Shown here in pieces: positions 54,003-62,811 of a stretch of DNA of 64,000 nt (positions are counted from its first letter, which is position 1; every line of letters starts with the position of its first letter). The position numbers were made by a program, and so were the translations under genes. Source of the stretch: an uncultured Roseburia sp. (GTDB lineage Bacteria > Bacillota > Clostridia > Lachnospirales > Lachnospiraceae). A model generated the notes under the pieces. It worked only from the letters and a program-made list of their open reading frames with translations. It was not told where the DNA came from and made no database searches. Where the stretch lies: contig CAKQXQ010000009.1 of assembly GCA_934292805.1 (NCBI GenBank), positions 10,254-74,253 of the forward strand, written 5' to 3'.

Positions 54003-54719
54003 TTATTCTGCGATTGCAGCTTCCAAAGCCACCTTCATCATATTGGTAAATGCATTCTGGCGTTCTTCTGCTGTTGTTACTTCATGAGTAACAAGTGAAT
54101 CGGAAATAGTAAGAATACATGCTGCATTCCTGCCTAATACTTTCGCATTGTGGAACAATGCAAAACTTTCCATCTCAACACATAAGCAATCCTTTTCGTT
54201 ACGATAATATTCGTATCCCGGTCTTCCCTCTTCATAATAGAAAACATCTCCGGAATGGATTCTTCCAACATGAAGTGGAAGTTCCAGTTTCTCTGCTGCC
54301 TTCTCAATCTTTTCATTCAGTTCCCTGCCCGGATACTGAACTTCATCGGTATCACCGCTCTGAACTTCTGCATAATTGGACTCACTGAAACAACTGTCTG
54401 CGAGTACAAGATCATATACCTTAAGATCCTTATCATATGCACCTGCTGAACCGATACGGATAATGTTTTCAACATCATAAAACTTAAAAAGTTCATAAGA
54501 ATAAATTCCGATGGATGGCATTCCCATTCCACTAGCCATAACCGAAACCGGTTTTCCGTGGTATGTTCCTGTATAAGCATATACATTACGAACAGTATTT
54601 ACAAGCTTTGCGTCCTCCAGGAAATGTTCTGCTACAAACTTTGCACGAAGCGGATCACCTGGCATTAATACACTTTTTGCGATCTGACCTTTTTCTGCTT
54701 CATTATGTGGTGTTGACAT
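54003..54719 (-). CDS. deoD: Purine-nucleoside phosphorylase (DeoD type)
   Basis: This enzyme phosphorolytically cleaves purine nucleosides in salvage. From ATG 54719 (AAGGAGG upstream) it has 238 aa, the hexameric DeoD size. Motifs: VLMPGDPLRAKFVAE, VMASGMGMPSIGIYSYEL (phosphate region), IIRIGSAGAY, CLCVEMESFALF (nucleoside-binding Glu) and LTISDSLVTHE with the catalytic Asp. It stands alone, convergent with the dehydrogenase pair; no deoxyribose operon is seen. Confidence 0.95.
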   Translation of the reverse strand: MSTPHNEAEKGQIAKSVLMPGDPLRAKFVAEHFLEDAKLVNTVRNVYAYTGTYHGKPVSVMASGMGMPSIGIYSYELFKFYDVENIIRIGSAGAYDKDLKVYDLVLADSCFSESNYAEVQSGDTDEVQYPGRELNEKIEKAAEKLELPLHVGRIHSGDVFYYEEGRPGYEYYRNEKDCLCVEMESFALFHNAKVLGRNAACILTISDSLVTHEVTTAEERQNAFTNMMKVALEAAIAE

Positions 54720-54848
54720 AAAAATCCCTCCTTTTTCTTTGTAATTAACAACGGAACTGTATGCAGCCAACCCGTATACAGTTCCGTATAAAATCACTTG
54801 TTCTGTTATTAGTGTAACATAATTTATGAATTACAACAACCCGGTTTT

Positions 54849-56222
54849 CTAAATCACTTTAAACTCAAGCCATTTTCCCTGCAAGAATCTCCATGTGAAT
54901 ACGCCTGCTCTGAATATCCAGTCAAGTACCATAGCGATCCATACTCCTATGGCTCCCCATCCAAAGCCGATCGCAAAGAAAACACTGAACAAAATTCGAA
55001 ACATAAACATTGAAAAAACGGACACAACCATGCAGAATTTCACATCACCGGAAGCCCTTAATGCATTCGGCATTGTAAATGCAGTCGGCCATAATAACAT
55101 CGCCATTCCATCATGTATCATCACTAAAATATATGCATATCTATAGGATTCTGCAGATAACGAATATAATTTCAAAAGCCATGGTAACGATATAAGAATC
55201 AGCGAATTTACCGTAATTGTGATCAGATATGTTATTTTCCACAATTTCTTTGTATAATAAATTGCCTGTTCTTTGTCCCCTGCACCCATGCATTGTCCAA
55301 TGACTGTGATCATTGCAAGATTCATCGCCTGCCCTGCAATACATCCCATGGAATCAAGACTGTTTGCAACGGCATTTGCTGCGATCTGTGTTGTTCCGAA
55401 TAATGCAATGATACTGACTACGATCACTCTTCCAAACTGAAAAAGACCATTTTCTATTCCACTCGGAATTGCAATGTGCAGGATTCTTAACACCATGCCC
55501 TTTTCCCATGAACCTATCTTTTTTATGGATATTTGTACTTCATTCTCCTTACGGGTTACTAAAAACAATAATAAAAATGCACCAAAAACCCTGGAAATAA
55601 AAGTAGACAGTGCATCACCGGCTACTCCCATTGACAGTCCGAAAATAAAAATGGCATTTCCCACGATATTCATCAGATTCATCACAAAAGAAATCTTCAT
55701 TGAAATCTTTGCATTTCCCATAGACCGAAAGATCGCCGCACAGGCATTAAAAACTGCCAAAAACGGGTAAGACCATGCACTTATCATAAAATATGTACTG
55801 GCACTTTTCATAACATCCGCCTCAATGGAACCAAATAATAATTGCAAGATCCACCGGTTTCCAACCATTGACATCACCATTAAACATGCTGAAATTGCAA
55901 TCGCAACTGTGATAAGCTGTGTCGCTGCCTTTGACGCATTGATTTTATCCTTGCAGCCAAGATACTGTGATATAACGACTGCTCCACCTGTAGCAATTGC
56001 AGCAAAAATATTGATCAGCAGGTTGTTTATCATATCTACAAGGGATACTCCGGAAACAGCTGCTTCTCCGGCATACGATATCATGATCGTATCTGTCATG
56101 CCTACGGTTATAACAAGAATCTGTTCTATAATCAGTGGATATATCAACCGCCTGATCTGTTCCCTGGAAAACATCGTACCTTTTATTGAGTTGTTATATT
56201 TTTCACAAATACCATATTTCAT
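54849..56222 (-). CDS. MATE-family efflux transporter
   Basis: This is a predicted 12-helix membrane protein of 457 aa that exports cationic compounds using an ion gradient. MATE features include IIEQILVITVGMTDTIMISYAGEAAVSGVSLVDMINNLLINIFAAIATGGAVVISQYLG and the second-half repeat VANSLDSMGCIAGQAMNLAMITVIGQCMGAGDKEQA. ATG 56222 is used; ATG 56174 (MFSREQIRRLIYPL) with AAAGG is a good alternative. Its leader carries a terminator-like hairpin right before the ribosome site, suggesting control by attenuation. The substrate is unknown. Confidence 0.9.
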   Translation of the reverse strand: MKYGICEKYNNSIKGTMFSREQIRRLIYPLIIEQILVITVGMTDTIMISYAGEAAVSGVSLVDMINNLLINIFAAIATGGAVVISQYLGCKDKINASKAATQLITVAIAISACLMVMSMVGNRWILQLLFGSIEADVMKSASTYFMISAWSYPFLAVFNACAAIFRSMGNAKISMKISFVMNLMNIVGNAIFIFGLSMGVAGDALSTFISRVFGAFLLLFLVTRKENEVQISIKKIGSWEKGMVLRILHIAIPSGIENGLFQFGRVIVVSIIALFGTTQIAANAVANSLDSMGCIAGQAMNLAMITVIGQCMGAGDKEQAIYYTKKLWKITYLITITVNSLILISLPWLLKLYSLSAESYRYAYILVMIHDGMAMLLWPTAFTMPNALRASGDVKFCMVVSVFSMFMFRILFSVFFAIGFGWGAIGVWIAMVLDWIFRAGVFTWRFLQGKWLEFKVI

Positions 56223-56253
56223 CAATTTACTTATCCTCGATCATTTTAAAAAA

Positions 56254-56273
56254 GAATCTCGCCTGCGAGATTC
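56254..56273 (-). terminator. Terminator/attenuator hairpin before MATE gene
   Basis: GAATCTCG and CGAGATTC form a perfect 8-bp stem with a CCTG loop (plus strand), followed on the minus strand by TTTTTT. It ends 26 bp before the MATE start, too close for a separate downstream promoter, so it either attenuates MATE or is read through. Confidence 0.7.
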
Positions 56274-56367
56274 TCCGCCTGCGGCGGGTCGCAATATGCG
56301 ACATATTTCTTATCCGCCGCAGTGCGATCCTCGCGGAGCGTTTTTTTGTAATGGAAACGAAGTTTCC
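56274..56367 (-). other. Nested hairpin cluster in MATE leader
   Basis: Upstream of the terminator lie CTCCGC...GCGGAG as an outer pair, TGCGGCGG...CCGCCGCA as a middle pair, TCGCA-ATA-TGCGA as an inner hairpin, and GTAAT/GGAAAC-GAA-GTTTCC/ATTAC as a separate hairpin (56347-56372). It may be a structured leader RNA or a palindromic intergenic repeat. Confidence 0.6.
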
Positions 56368-56386
56368 TATTACAAAGTTCGACTAA

Positions 56387-56415
56387 ATAATAGCACCATT
56401 CAAATTGATGTTCAA
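56387..56415 (-). promoter_or_regulatory. Sigma-A promoter for MATE leader
   Basis: On the minus strand TTGAAC (56410-56415) and TATTAT (56387-56392) have a 17-bp spacer, giving a leader of about 155 nt that contains the whole hairpin cluster. Confidence 0.55.
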
Positions 56416-56446
56416 TGACAATTTTCCTGTAACTTAAATCATCTCT

Positions 56447-57499
56447 TTATCTTTTTATATCAAAATTCATATTCATAATATTTTTTATTGCTTCGGCATC
56501 ATCTGTGATATTTGCATCGCCTCTTATTGTATGCTTTATTGCACTGCTTGCCACAGCAAAATTAATCAGATCCATCGGTTCATACTGATTCATCACCGCG
56601 TAGATCAAACCGGAAGCAAATGCGTCACCCCCTCCGACTCTGTCTAATATATCGAAGGTAAACATTTTACTCTCATAAGTTTTTCCATCATACCATAAGT
56701 ATGCTTTCAAACTGTTTTCGCTTCCGCTTTGAGCATAACGAACATGACGAGCCATAAGGGTAATATTAGGATATTGAATGGCAAAATATGAAAAAATCTC
56801 GTCTTGCTGTTCGCAGCTCAAATGAAGCGGGATCCCATCTTTTACATCCCCTTTTTGTGGATTTAAAGGATCTTTATACAAATGATAAGGTTCGATTCCT
56901 ATCAACACATTTATGTATGGCAAACATTGTGTGCAGAAGTCTCTTGCCTCTTCCCATGACCATAATGTACTTCGAAAGTTTCCATCGAAACTAACTGTTA
57001 TACCAAGCTCTTTTGCAGCTTTTAGTGAATCCATTATAAGTTCACGGCAATTTGCTGCCAGAGCCGGTGTAATACCACTTAAGTGCAACCATGTATAGCC
57101 AGACAGTAAAGCTTTCAAATCAACTTTTGAAAAATCATATTCAGTAATTGCACTGTGCTTTCTATCATAAATCGCCTTGCTTGGACGGATTCCATATCCG
57201 GCTTCAAGATAATAACTTCCTAACCTGTGCGTCGGAGTCTCTTCCGGTGTTGAAAAAATTACCGGTTCACAATTCACATCATTCGCACGAAGCATTCTGA
57301 CTGCACTTTTTCCGATGCTGTTATCCGGAACGACTGAGAAAAAGGCAGCGTCGATTCCAAGATTTGCAAGTGCTACAGCAATATTTGCCTCTGCACCACC
57401 ATAATTTGCTTCAAATGTATGAGTCATTCTGATCTTTTCATAATTTGGCGGGGTCAGTCGAAGCATGATCTCACCCATCGTAATAAATCTGTGTTTCAT
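56447..57499 (-). CDS. kdgK: 2-keto-3-deoxygluconate kinase (PfkB family)
   Basis: KDG kinase converts 2-keto-3-deoxygluconate to KDPG. The 350-aa ribokinase-fold protein starts MKHRFITMGEIMLRLTPPNYEKI, has the sugar-binding FEANYGGAEANIAVALANLG and ends with DILDRVGGGDAFASGLIYAVM, including the catalytic Asp. GGAGGTAGCGT precedes the ATG. Its place directly downstream of the KDPG aldolase and sugar-acid dehydratase supports the KDG assignment. Confidence 0.88.
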   Translation of the reverse strand: MKHRFITMGEIMLRLTPPNYEKIRMTHTFEANYGGAEANIAVALANLGIDAAFFSVVPDNSIGKSAVRMLRANDVNCEPVIFSTPEETPTHRLGSYYLEAGYGIRPSKAIYDRKHSAITEYDFSKVDLKALLSGYTWLHLSGITPALAANCRELIMDSLKAAKELGITVSFDGNFRSTLWSWEEARDFCTQCLPYINVLIGIEPYHLYKDPLNPQKGDVKDGIPLHLSCEQQDEIFSYFAIQYPNITLMARHVRYAQSGSENSLKAYLWYDGKTYESKMFTFDILDRVGGGDAFASGLIYAVMNQYEPMDLINFAVASSAIKHTIRGDANITDDAEAIKNIMNMNFDIKR

Positions 57500-57524
57500 A
57501 CGCTACCTCCTGTCATTCCTTTCA

Positions 57525-58163
57525 TTATCCTCGAATACTTTTTGCAAGCTCTGCAGCTTCTTTTGTCATTCTGGCGATTTTATCAAATTCACCTGCTTTG
57601 ATCATATCACCTTTCACCATCCAGCTTCCTCCGCAACAAATAATTTTGTCACAGCTTAAATAGTCTTTGAGATTATTTACACTCACTCCACCGGTTGGCA
57701 TAAATTTAAGCATTGTATAAGGAGCGGATAATGCTTTAATCGTTGATACTCCGCCAAACTGCTCTGCAGGGAAGAATTTCACAACCTCTAAGCCTTTCTT
57801 TACTGCCTGTGCTGCCTCTGATGGAGAAATGATTCCCGGTAAAACCGGTATCTCTTTTTCAATACAATAATCCACGATTTCAGGATCAAAACCAGGACTT
57901 ACAATAAACTTCGCTCCGGCACCTACTGCTTTGTCAACCTGCTCGATCGTAAGAACCGTTCCTGCTCCTACCAACATATCCGGATATTTTTCAGACATAA
58001 TTTTAATGGATTCTTCCGCTGCTTTCGTTCTGAATGTAACTTCTGCACAAGGAAGTCCGCCTTCAACCAAAGCATCTGCAAGTTTTTCAGCATCTTTTGC
58101 ATCTTCAAGTACTACAACCGGTACAACAAGCATTTTTCCTAATTCTTCAATAATTGTATTCAT
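57525..58163 (-). CDS. eda: KDPG/KHG aldolase
   Basis: This class I aldolase splits 2-keto-3-deoxy-6-phosphogluconate into pyruvate and glyceraldehyde-3-phosphate. The 212-aa protein has Glu41 in CAEVTFRTKAA, VGAGTVLTIEQVDKAVGAGAKFIVSPGF, and the Schiff-base Lys129 in VVKFFPAEQFGG, followed by phosphate-binding MPTGGVSVNN. It lies 25 bp downstream of the dehydratase and 25 bp upstream of kdgK. Confidence 0.94.
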   Translation of the reverse strand: MNTIIEELGKMLVVPVVVLEDAKDAEKLADALVEGGLPCAEVTFRTKAAEESIKIMSEKYPDMLVGAGTVLTIEQVDKAVGAGAKFIVSPGFDPEIVDYCIEKEIPVLPGIISPSEAAQAVKKGLEVVKFFPAEQFGGVSTIKALSAPYTMLKFMPTGGVSVNNLKDYLSCDKIICCGGSWMVKGDMIKAGEFDKIARMTKEAAELAKSIRG

Positions 58164-58187
58164 AAAATTTGCCTCTCTTCACTATAA

Positions 58188-59972
58188 TTAGTTCATGTAA
58201 GCACCTTTCATTGAGCTTACTGCATGCTGAGCATATAATTTCAGAAGACCTTTCTTGTATTTACTCTCAAAACCTTTCCAATTGGCCTTTCTTTGCTCTA
58301 AAACTGCCTCTATCTCTTCCGGTGTTTTTCTCTCTCCATGGATACCGACAATCGAAATCTTTCTATTATCAACATCAATTTCAATCAGATCACCTTCTTC
58401 AACGAACGCGATCGGGCCACCTGCAGCTGCTTCCGGTGATACATGTCCGATAACCGGTCCTCTTGATGCTCCTGAAAATCTTCCATCTGTAATAAGTGCA
58501 ACACTGGATGCAAGCTTTGGATCAGCACAGATTGCTTCTCCTGTATAGAACATCTCCGGCATTCCGCTTCCTCTAGGTCCTTCATATCGAATGAAGATGG
58601 CATCTCCCGGTTTTACCTTCCCGTGAAGAACCGCATCGATGCATTCTTCTTCACTGTCAAACGGTCTTGCATGAAGAACTGCTTTGAACATATTTTTCGG
58701 GCACGCTGTATGTTTGATCACACAGCCTTCCGGTGCGAGATTCCCTTTTAAAATTGCAATACTTCCGCCTGTTCCTTTTGCGTTTTCAAAAGAGTGAATG
58801 ATCTCTTCTCTGTCGATGTCTCTTCCGAACAATTTTGATTTTTCACGGAGTATCTCATCACAATGATCATAAAAACCATTTTTCTTAAGTTCTTCCAGGT
58901 TTTCTCCCAGAGTCTTTCCGGTAACAGTCATTACATCAAGATGAAGCATGCTCTTTATTTCTTCCATTACACGTGGAACACCACCTGCATAATAGAAATA
59001 CTGTGCCGGCCAGTCTCCTGATGGGCGGATATTTAACAGATAATGTGCACCTCTATGTAAACGGTCAAAAGTCTCTGCGTCGATTTCAAATCCGAATTCG
59101 TGAGCGATCGCCGGGATATGCATAGTCGCATTTGTGGAACCTGATATTGCGGCATGAACCATGATCGCATTTTCAAAGCTCTCCTTTGTCACGATGTCTG
59201 ATGCTTTTATTCCTTTTGAAATCAAATCCATTAACTGTTTTCCGGCATTATATGCAGCTTCTTTTAACTCCGGTGCTGTCGATGGCATTAATGCTGTTCC
59301 AGGAAGCATAAGTCCGAGTGCTTCTGCCATGATCTGCATAGTTGACGCAGTTCCCATAAATGAGCAGGCTCCGCAGCTTGGACATGCATGCTGTTTATAA
59401 TAATCAAGCTGTTCATTTGGGATAACTCCTGTCTTTTCCCATGCATCAAACTTTCCGATCTGTTCTAATGTCAGTAATTCATTAATCTTGCAGGCCGGAT
59501 CATCAACAATATATTTTTTCGGTAATTCATGTGCTTCCATAACTCCACCGGCAACAACGATCGCACTCATATCCTTCAATCGTCCGATACTCATTAACAT
59601 CGCCGGCATAGATTTGTCACAGCTTGCCACAAATACCCCACCATCAAATACGGTAGCGTTCGCCTGTGCCTCTACCAGATTTACAATTGCATCACGGTGT
59701 GGCAGAGAATAATTGATTCCATCATGCCCCTGTGCAATTCCATCACACATATCTGTTGCAAAATATCTTGCAGCTTTTCCACCATTTTCATCCACAGCTT
59801 TGACTGCTTCTTCCACAAAAATATTTAAATGTGCTGATCCCGGATGACTGTCTCCATATGAGCTTTCAACCATAACCTGAGGTTTTGATAAATCACATAC
59901 TTTCCAACCCATTCCCATTCTCAGTGGATCCATCTCCGGTGCAAGTTTTCTTACTTCTTCACTTCTAAGCAT
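58188..59972 (-). CDS. IlvD/Edd-family dehydratase, probable sugar-acid dehydratase
   Basis: This iron-sulfur dehydratase of 594 aa has Cys motifs FATDMCDGIAQGHDG, VASCDKSMPAMLM and CPSCGACSFMGTAS, and the C-terminal LITDGRFSGASRGPVIGHVSPEA. IlvD, Edd and gluconate/xylonate dehydratases share these blocks. The context (GntP permease, KDG kinase, KDPG aldolase) favours an aldonate dehydratase giving 2-keto-3-deoxygluconate over branched-chain amino acid synthesis. Because KdgK is present, direct 6-phosphogluconate dehydration (Edd) would leave the kinase without a role. The exact sugar acid (gluconate, galactonate or similar) is uncertain. Confidence 0.85.
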   Translation of the reverse strand: MLRSEEVRKLAPEMDPLRMGMGWKVCDLSKPQVMVESSYGDSHPGSAHLNIFVEEAVKAVDENGGKAARYFATDMCDGIAQGHDGINYSLPHRDAIVNLVEAQANATVFDGGVFVASCDKSMPAMLMSIGRLKDMSAIVVAGGVMEAHELPKKYIVDDPACKINELLTLEQIGKFDAWEKTGVIPNEQLDYYKQHACPSCGACSFMGTASTMQIMAEALGLMLPGTALMPSTAPELKEAAYNAGKQLMDLISKGIKASDIVTKESFENAIMVHAAISGSTNATMHIPAIAHEFGFEIDAETFDRLHRGAHYLLNIRPSGDWPAQYFYYAGGVPRVMEEIKSMLHLDVMTVTGKTLGENLEELKKNGFYDHCDEILREKSKLFGRDIDREEIIHSFENAKGTGGSIAILKGNLAPEGCVIKHTACPKNMFKAVLHARPFDSEEECIDAVLHGKVKPGDAIFIRYEGPRGSGMPEMFYTGEAICADPKLASSVALITDGRFSGASRGPVIGHVSPEAAAGGPIAFVEEGDLIEIDVDNRKISIVGIHGERKTPEEIEAVLEQRKANWKGFESKYKKGLLKLYAQHAVSSMKGAYMN

Positions 59973-60012
59973 AATTCTCTCTTCCTTTCCATTTCAAAAT
60001 TCCTGAAAGTTA

Positions 60013-61380
60013 CTATGAAACTATAAACCAAACAATGGTAGCTCCTGCCACGCCAACAAGTCCCACAATAGTTTCCATTGCTGTCCATGTTTTCAGATTT
60101 GTCTTTTCGTCAATCTCGAATAACGATTTGGAAAGCCAGAATCCGGAATCGTTTACATGGCTGAATGCGGTTCCGCCTGCTGCAATTGCAATTGTTATTG
60201 TTGCAAGCTGTAACTGTGAGAACCCGGAAACCATCGGCATGGAAGAAATAATTCCTGCTGCCATAGTCATCGATACGGTAGCTGAACCAACTGAAATCCT
60301 TACAACAGCTGCTACTAAAAATGCGACTAATACCATCGGTAATGGCAGGCTTCCTACAAGATTTCCGAACAGCTCACCAATTCCTGAATTCTGAAGAATA
60401 AACCGAAGCATTCCGCCTCCTGAAATCAGAAGGATAATATTTCCACATGAATGCAATGAATTGGTCATAATATTTGTAAGCTCTTTTACATTAAATCCTC
60501 CGCGTAATCCCAAAAATATCATTGCACAGATAGTAGAAAGTAAAAGTGCTATTACCGGAGTTCCCAGGAATTCCAATAAAGGCTGTGCCGGCTTCATAAA
60601 CGGAATGATCGAGGATAACGTATTTAAAATAATAAGGAACAATGGAAGTAAAATAATGCATACAATAAGCCAGAAATTCGGTTTCTTATCTGTAGCTTTC
60701 TGCTCTGCTTCCTTCTCATTTTCCAAATAAGACTTTGGTACCGGACAAAATATCTTTCCGCCAACAAATCTGGCAAATACCGGTCCTGCTAAGATCATTG
60801 CCGGAATTCCGATCACAATTCCAAGCATAATCACATAACTTAATTCTACTCCGAGCATCTCTGCAACTAATACCGGTCCGGGTGTCGGTGGTACAAATGC
60901 ATGTCCGATCGCAAGTCCTGCAAGTAATGGGATGGAATAATTAAATACAGATTTATTTGTTTTCCTTGCAATTCCAAATGCAACCGGAATTAAGATCAGC
61001 AGACCTGATTCAAAAAATACAGGCATTCCGACAATCAATCCTGTAATACCAAGTGCCCACGGTGCTTTTTTCTCTCCAAATACTTTCAGCAATGTATCTG
61101 CAATCACTTCCACACCACCGGACACTTGTAAAATGGCTCCAAACATTGATCCTAACCCAATCAGTATGGCAATCGTCTGGAGTGTATTTCCTACACCTTC
61201 TGCCAAAGTGTTCGTAATCATTGAAAATGGCATGCCCGATACTAAACCGATAATTAACGCCGAAGACATGATCGCAATAAATGGCTGTATTTTAAATTTA
61301 ATGATCAAAAAAAGTAAAACCGCAAATCCTAATAATGCACCTATGATCAGTCTTTCTGGCGAAGCTTCAAAATTGTACAT
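60013..61380 (-). CDS. GntP-family sugar-acid permease
   Basis: This inner-membrane permease of 455 aa with about 12 hydrophobic segments belongs to the gluconate:H+ symporter (GntP) family. Typical blocks are GVGNTLQTIAILIGLGSMFGAILQVSGG, FVPPTPGPVLVAEMLGVELSYVIMLGI, NSGIGELFGNLV and FSHVNDSGFWLSKSLF. It heads the sugar-acid transcript under a clear promoter, followed by dehydratase, aldolase and kinase. Gluconate is the likeliest substrate, but related aldonates are possible. Confidence 0.92.
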   Translation of the reverse strand: MYNFEASPERLIIGALLGFAVLLFLIIKFKIQPFIAIMSSALIIGLVSGMPFSMITNTLAEGVGNTLQTIAILIGLGSMFGAILQVSGGVEVIADTLLKVFGEKKAPWALGITGLIVGMPVFFESGLLILIPVAFGIARKTNKSVFNYSIPLLAGLAIGHAFVPPTPGPVLVAEMLGVELSYVIMLGIVIGIPAMILAGPVFARFVGGKIFCPVPKSYLENEKEAEQKATDKKPNFWLIVCIILLPLFLIILNTLSSIIPFMKPAQPLLEFLGTPVIALLLSTICAMIFLGLRGGFNVKELTNIMTNSLHSCGNIILLISGGGMLRFILQNSGIGELFGNLVGSLPLPMVLVAFLVAAVVRISVGSATVSMTMAAGIISSMPMVSGFSQLQLATITIAIAAGGTAFSHVNDSGFWLSKSLFEIDEKTNLKTWTAMETIVGLVGVAGATIVWFIVS

Positions 61381-61448
61381 TCTCTTACCTCCTGTTTCAG
61401 TTCATCAACATGTTTCATATACATCAGACATCTTTCGTATCTAAGTTC

Positions 61449-61477
61449 AGTATATCTGCCTTTTTTTCACATATCAA
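61449..61477 (-). promoter_or_regulatory. Sigma-A promoter for sugar-acid operon
   Basis: On the minus strand TTGATA (61472-61477) and TATACT (61449-61454) are spaced by 17 bp, about 65 bp before gntP. The downstream leader (61400-61445) with repeated ATGT/ACAT elements may include the operator of the FadR-type regulator. Confidence 0.75.
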
Positions 61478-61517
61478 GTTGTTTCAAATCTACATCTTTT
61501 TTCGATATATTGTATAA

Positions 61518-61554
61518 AAAAACCAGTCTTACTTGCAATGTAAGGCTGGTTTTT
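61518..61554 (-). terminator. Terminator after FadR-type regulator
   Basis: A 15-bp stem AAAAACCAGTCTTAC with GTAAGGCTGGTTTTT (one G-U), 7-nt loop, 55 bp past the regulator stop. The regulator gene is thus separated from the gntP operon. Confidence 0.88.
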
Positions 61555-61608
61555 CGTGCATATTATTCAATTTTGAAGTTTTATCATTTTCAAGCTTGTC
61601 TGACAACT

Positions 61609-62310
61609 TTATTTCGTATTTGACATTTCGATCAGCGTCTGACGATTATAAGTAAGATGCATGATCATTGCACATTTTGCTCCCATGCCATCTCCCCTGA
61701 TAATTGCTTCTGTAATTTTTCTGTGTGTTTCTATTGTTTCTTTCTGTAATTTTCGATTGGTCAGATTTGCAAAGGTTGTAATTGCTGTAAGGATAACCGG
61801 AATAAGGACTTCTACAACACGATTACCACTGCATTTGGCAATCGCTTCATGAAATTCCATATCTTTTTGAATGTGGTTTTTGCCTGCCATATATAACTGC
61901 TCTACCTCATCACATAATTCTTTAATCCGTTTCTTATCCTCTTCCGTAGCGTTCCTGCAGGCAGTTGCCGCCACCTCCGGTTCCAATAGGATTCTGACAT
62001 CAAACAGTTCCATTGCAAGCCGGTACTTATCCTCAAACTGTGATAATCCTAATGGATCATCTACAGCTATTTCCTTGCTTTTTACAAAAGTTCCTGCTCC
62101 CCGCTTTACATCTAAAATTCCCTTGCTCACAAGGCTTTTTGTAGCCTCCCGTATCGTACTTCTTCCGACTCCGAACTTCTCTGCCAGTTTGTACTCGCTT
62201 GGGAGTTTCGAACCTATTTCAATCTGTTCCTGCTGGATAAACATCATCAGCTGGTCTTCGATCTGCGGAACCAGCAATTTCTGGTTTACCTTCTCATATT
62301 GATATGCCAT
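61609..62310 (-). CDS. FadR/GntR-family transcriptional regulator
   Basis: This 233-aa repressor has an N-terminal winged helix (LPSEYKLAEKFGVGRSTIREATKSLVSKGILDVKRGAGTFV) and an all-helical FCD effector domain (about residues 90-225) with FDVRILLEPEVAATACRNATEEDKKRI and the metal-binding His pattern MEFHEAIAKCSGN. I used ATG 62310 with GGAGG six bases upstream. It precedes the sugar-acid operon on the same strand and most likely represses it until a sugar acid or KDG binds. Confidence 0.92.
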   Translation of the reverse strand: MAYQYEKVNQKLLVPQIEDQLMMFIQQEQIEIGSKLPSEYKLAEKFGVGRSTIREATKSLVSKGILDVKRGAGTFVKSKEIAVDDPLGLSQFEDKYRLAMELFDVRILLEPEVAATACRNATEEDKKRIKELCDEVEQLYMAGKNHIQKDMEFHEAIAKCSGNRVVEVLIPVILTAITTFANLTNRKLQKETIETHRKITEAIIRGDGMGAKCAMIMHLTYNRQTLIEMSNTK

Positions 62311-62361
62311 AATATCCTCCACGCGATGTTGCTTCTCATATTTTATCATAACAAAAATTAG

Positions 62362-62796
62362 TTACTTCATAGCTTGTATCCTGTCATTCATTTTTTTTGC
62401 CTCCTGCTTATAATAACACATAAACAGAAACCAAATAACAAATGCTACAGTTACTTGGATAAAACCACATATGATTCCCTCACCAATTGATGCTGAACTT
62501 CCAATCCAACCAATAGAATATGCTACGATGGTATAAACTACTAAGCCTGTTCCCATATGGATAATCACACGAATCGGCATCGGTAAGGTATCTTTACGAT
62601 ACACGACACTTGGTATACCGAATCCTAGCCCAATTAAAACGCATCCAATAACCATTTTAGTAAATTGGTAATTTTCCAAACTAAAATTACCAGCATACCT
62701 TACATCGAATACTATGCCTGCAATACAGAATATTACCATAGCCATTCCAATACTAATTACAGTACTTCTGATTAAATCCTTACACAATTCCTTCAT
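62362..62796 (-). CDS. DUF3021 membrane protein
   Basis: This small membrane protein of 144 aa has four hydrophobic segments (IGMAMVIFCIAGIVF, VIGCVLIGLGFGIPS, VIIHMGTGLVVYTIVAYSIGWIG, GFIQVTVAFVIWFLFMCYY) and a charged C-terminal tail. DUF3021 proteins are regularly encoded right after LytTR regulators and in characterised LytTR regulatory pairs act as membrane-bound antagonists. A GTG six bases upstream is an alternative start. It lies 15 bp after the LytTR gene. Confidence 0.88.
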   Translation of the reverse strand: MKELCKDLIRSTVISIGMAMVIFCIAGIVFDVRYAGNFSLENYQFTKMVIGCVLIGLGFGIPSVVYRKDTLPMPIRVIIHMGTGLVVYTIVAYSIGWIGSSASIGEGIICGFIQVTVAFVIWFLFMCYYKQEAKKMNDRIQAMK

Positions 62797-62811
62797 TAAC
62801 ACTGCACCTCC

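Noticed and set aside
56226..56446. Small peptide gene in the MATE leader
   Set aside because: The only frames are through palindromes and lack ribosome sites; the hairpins explain the sequence better.
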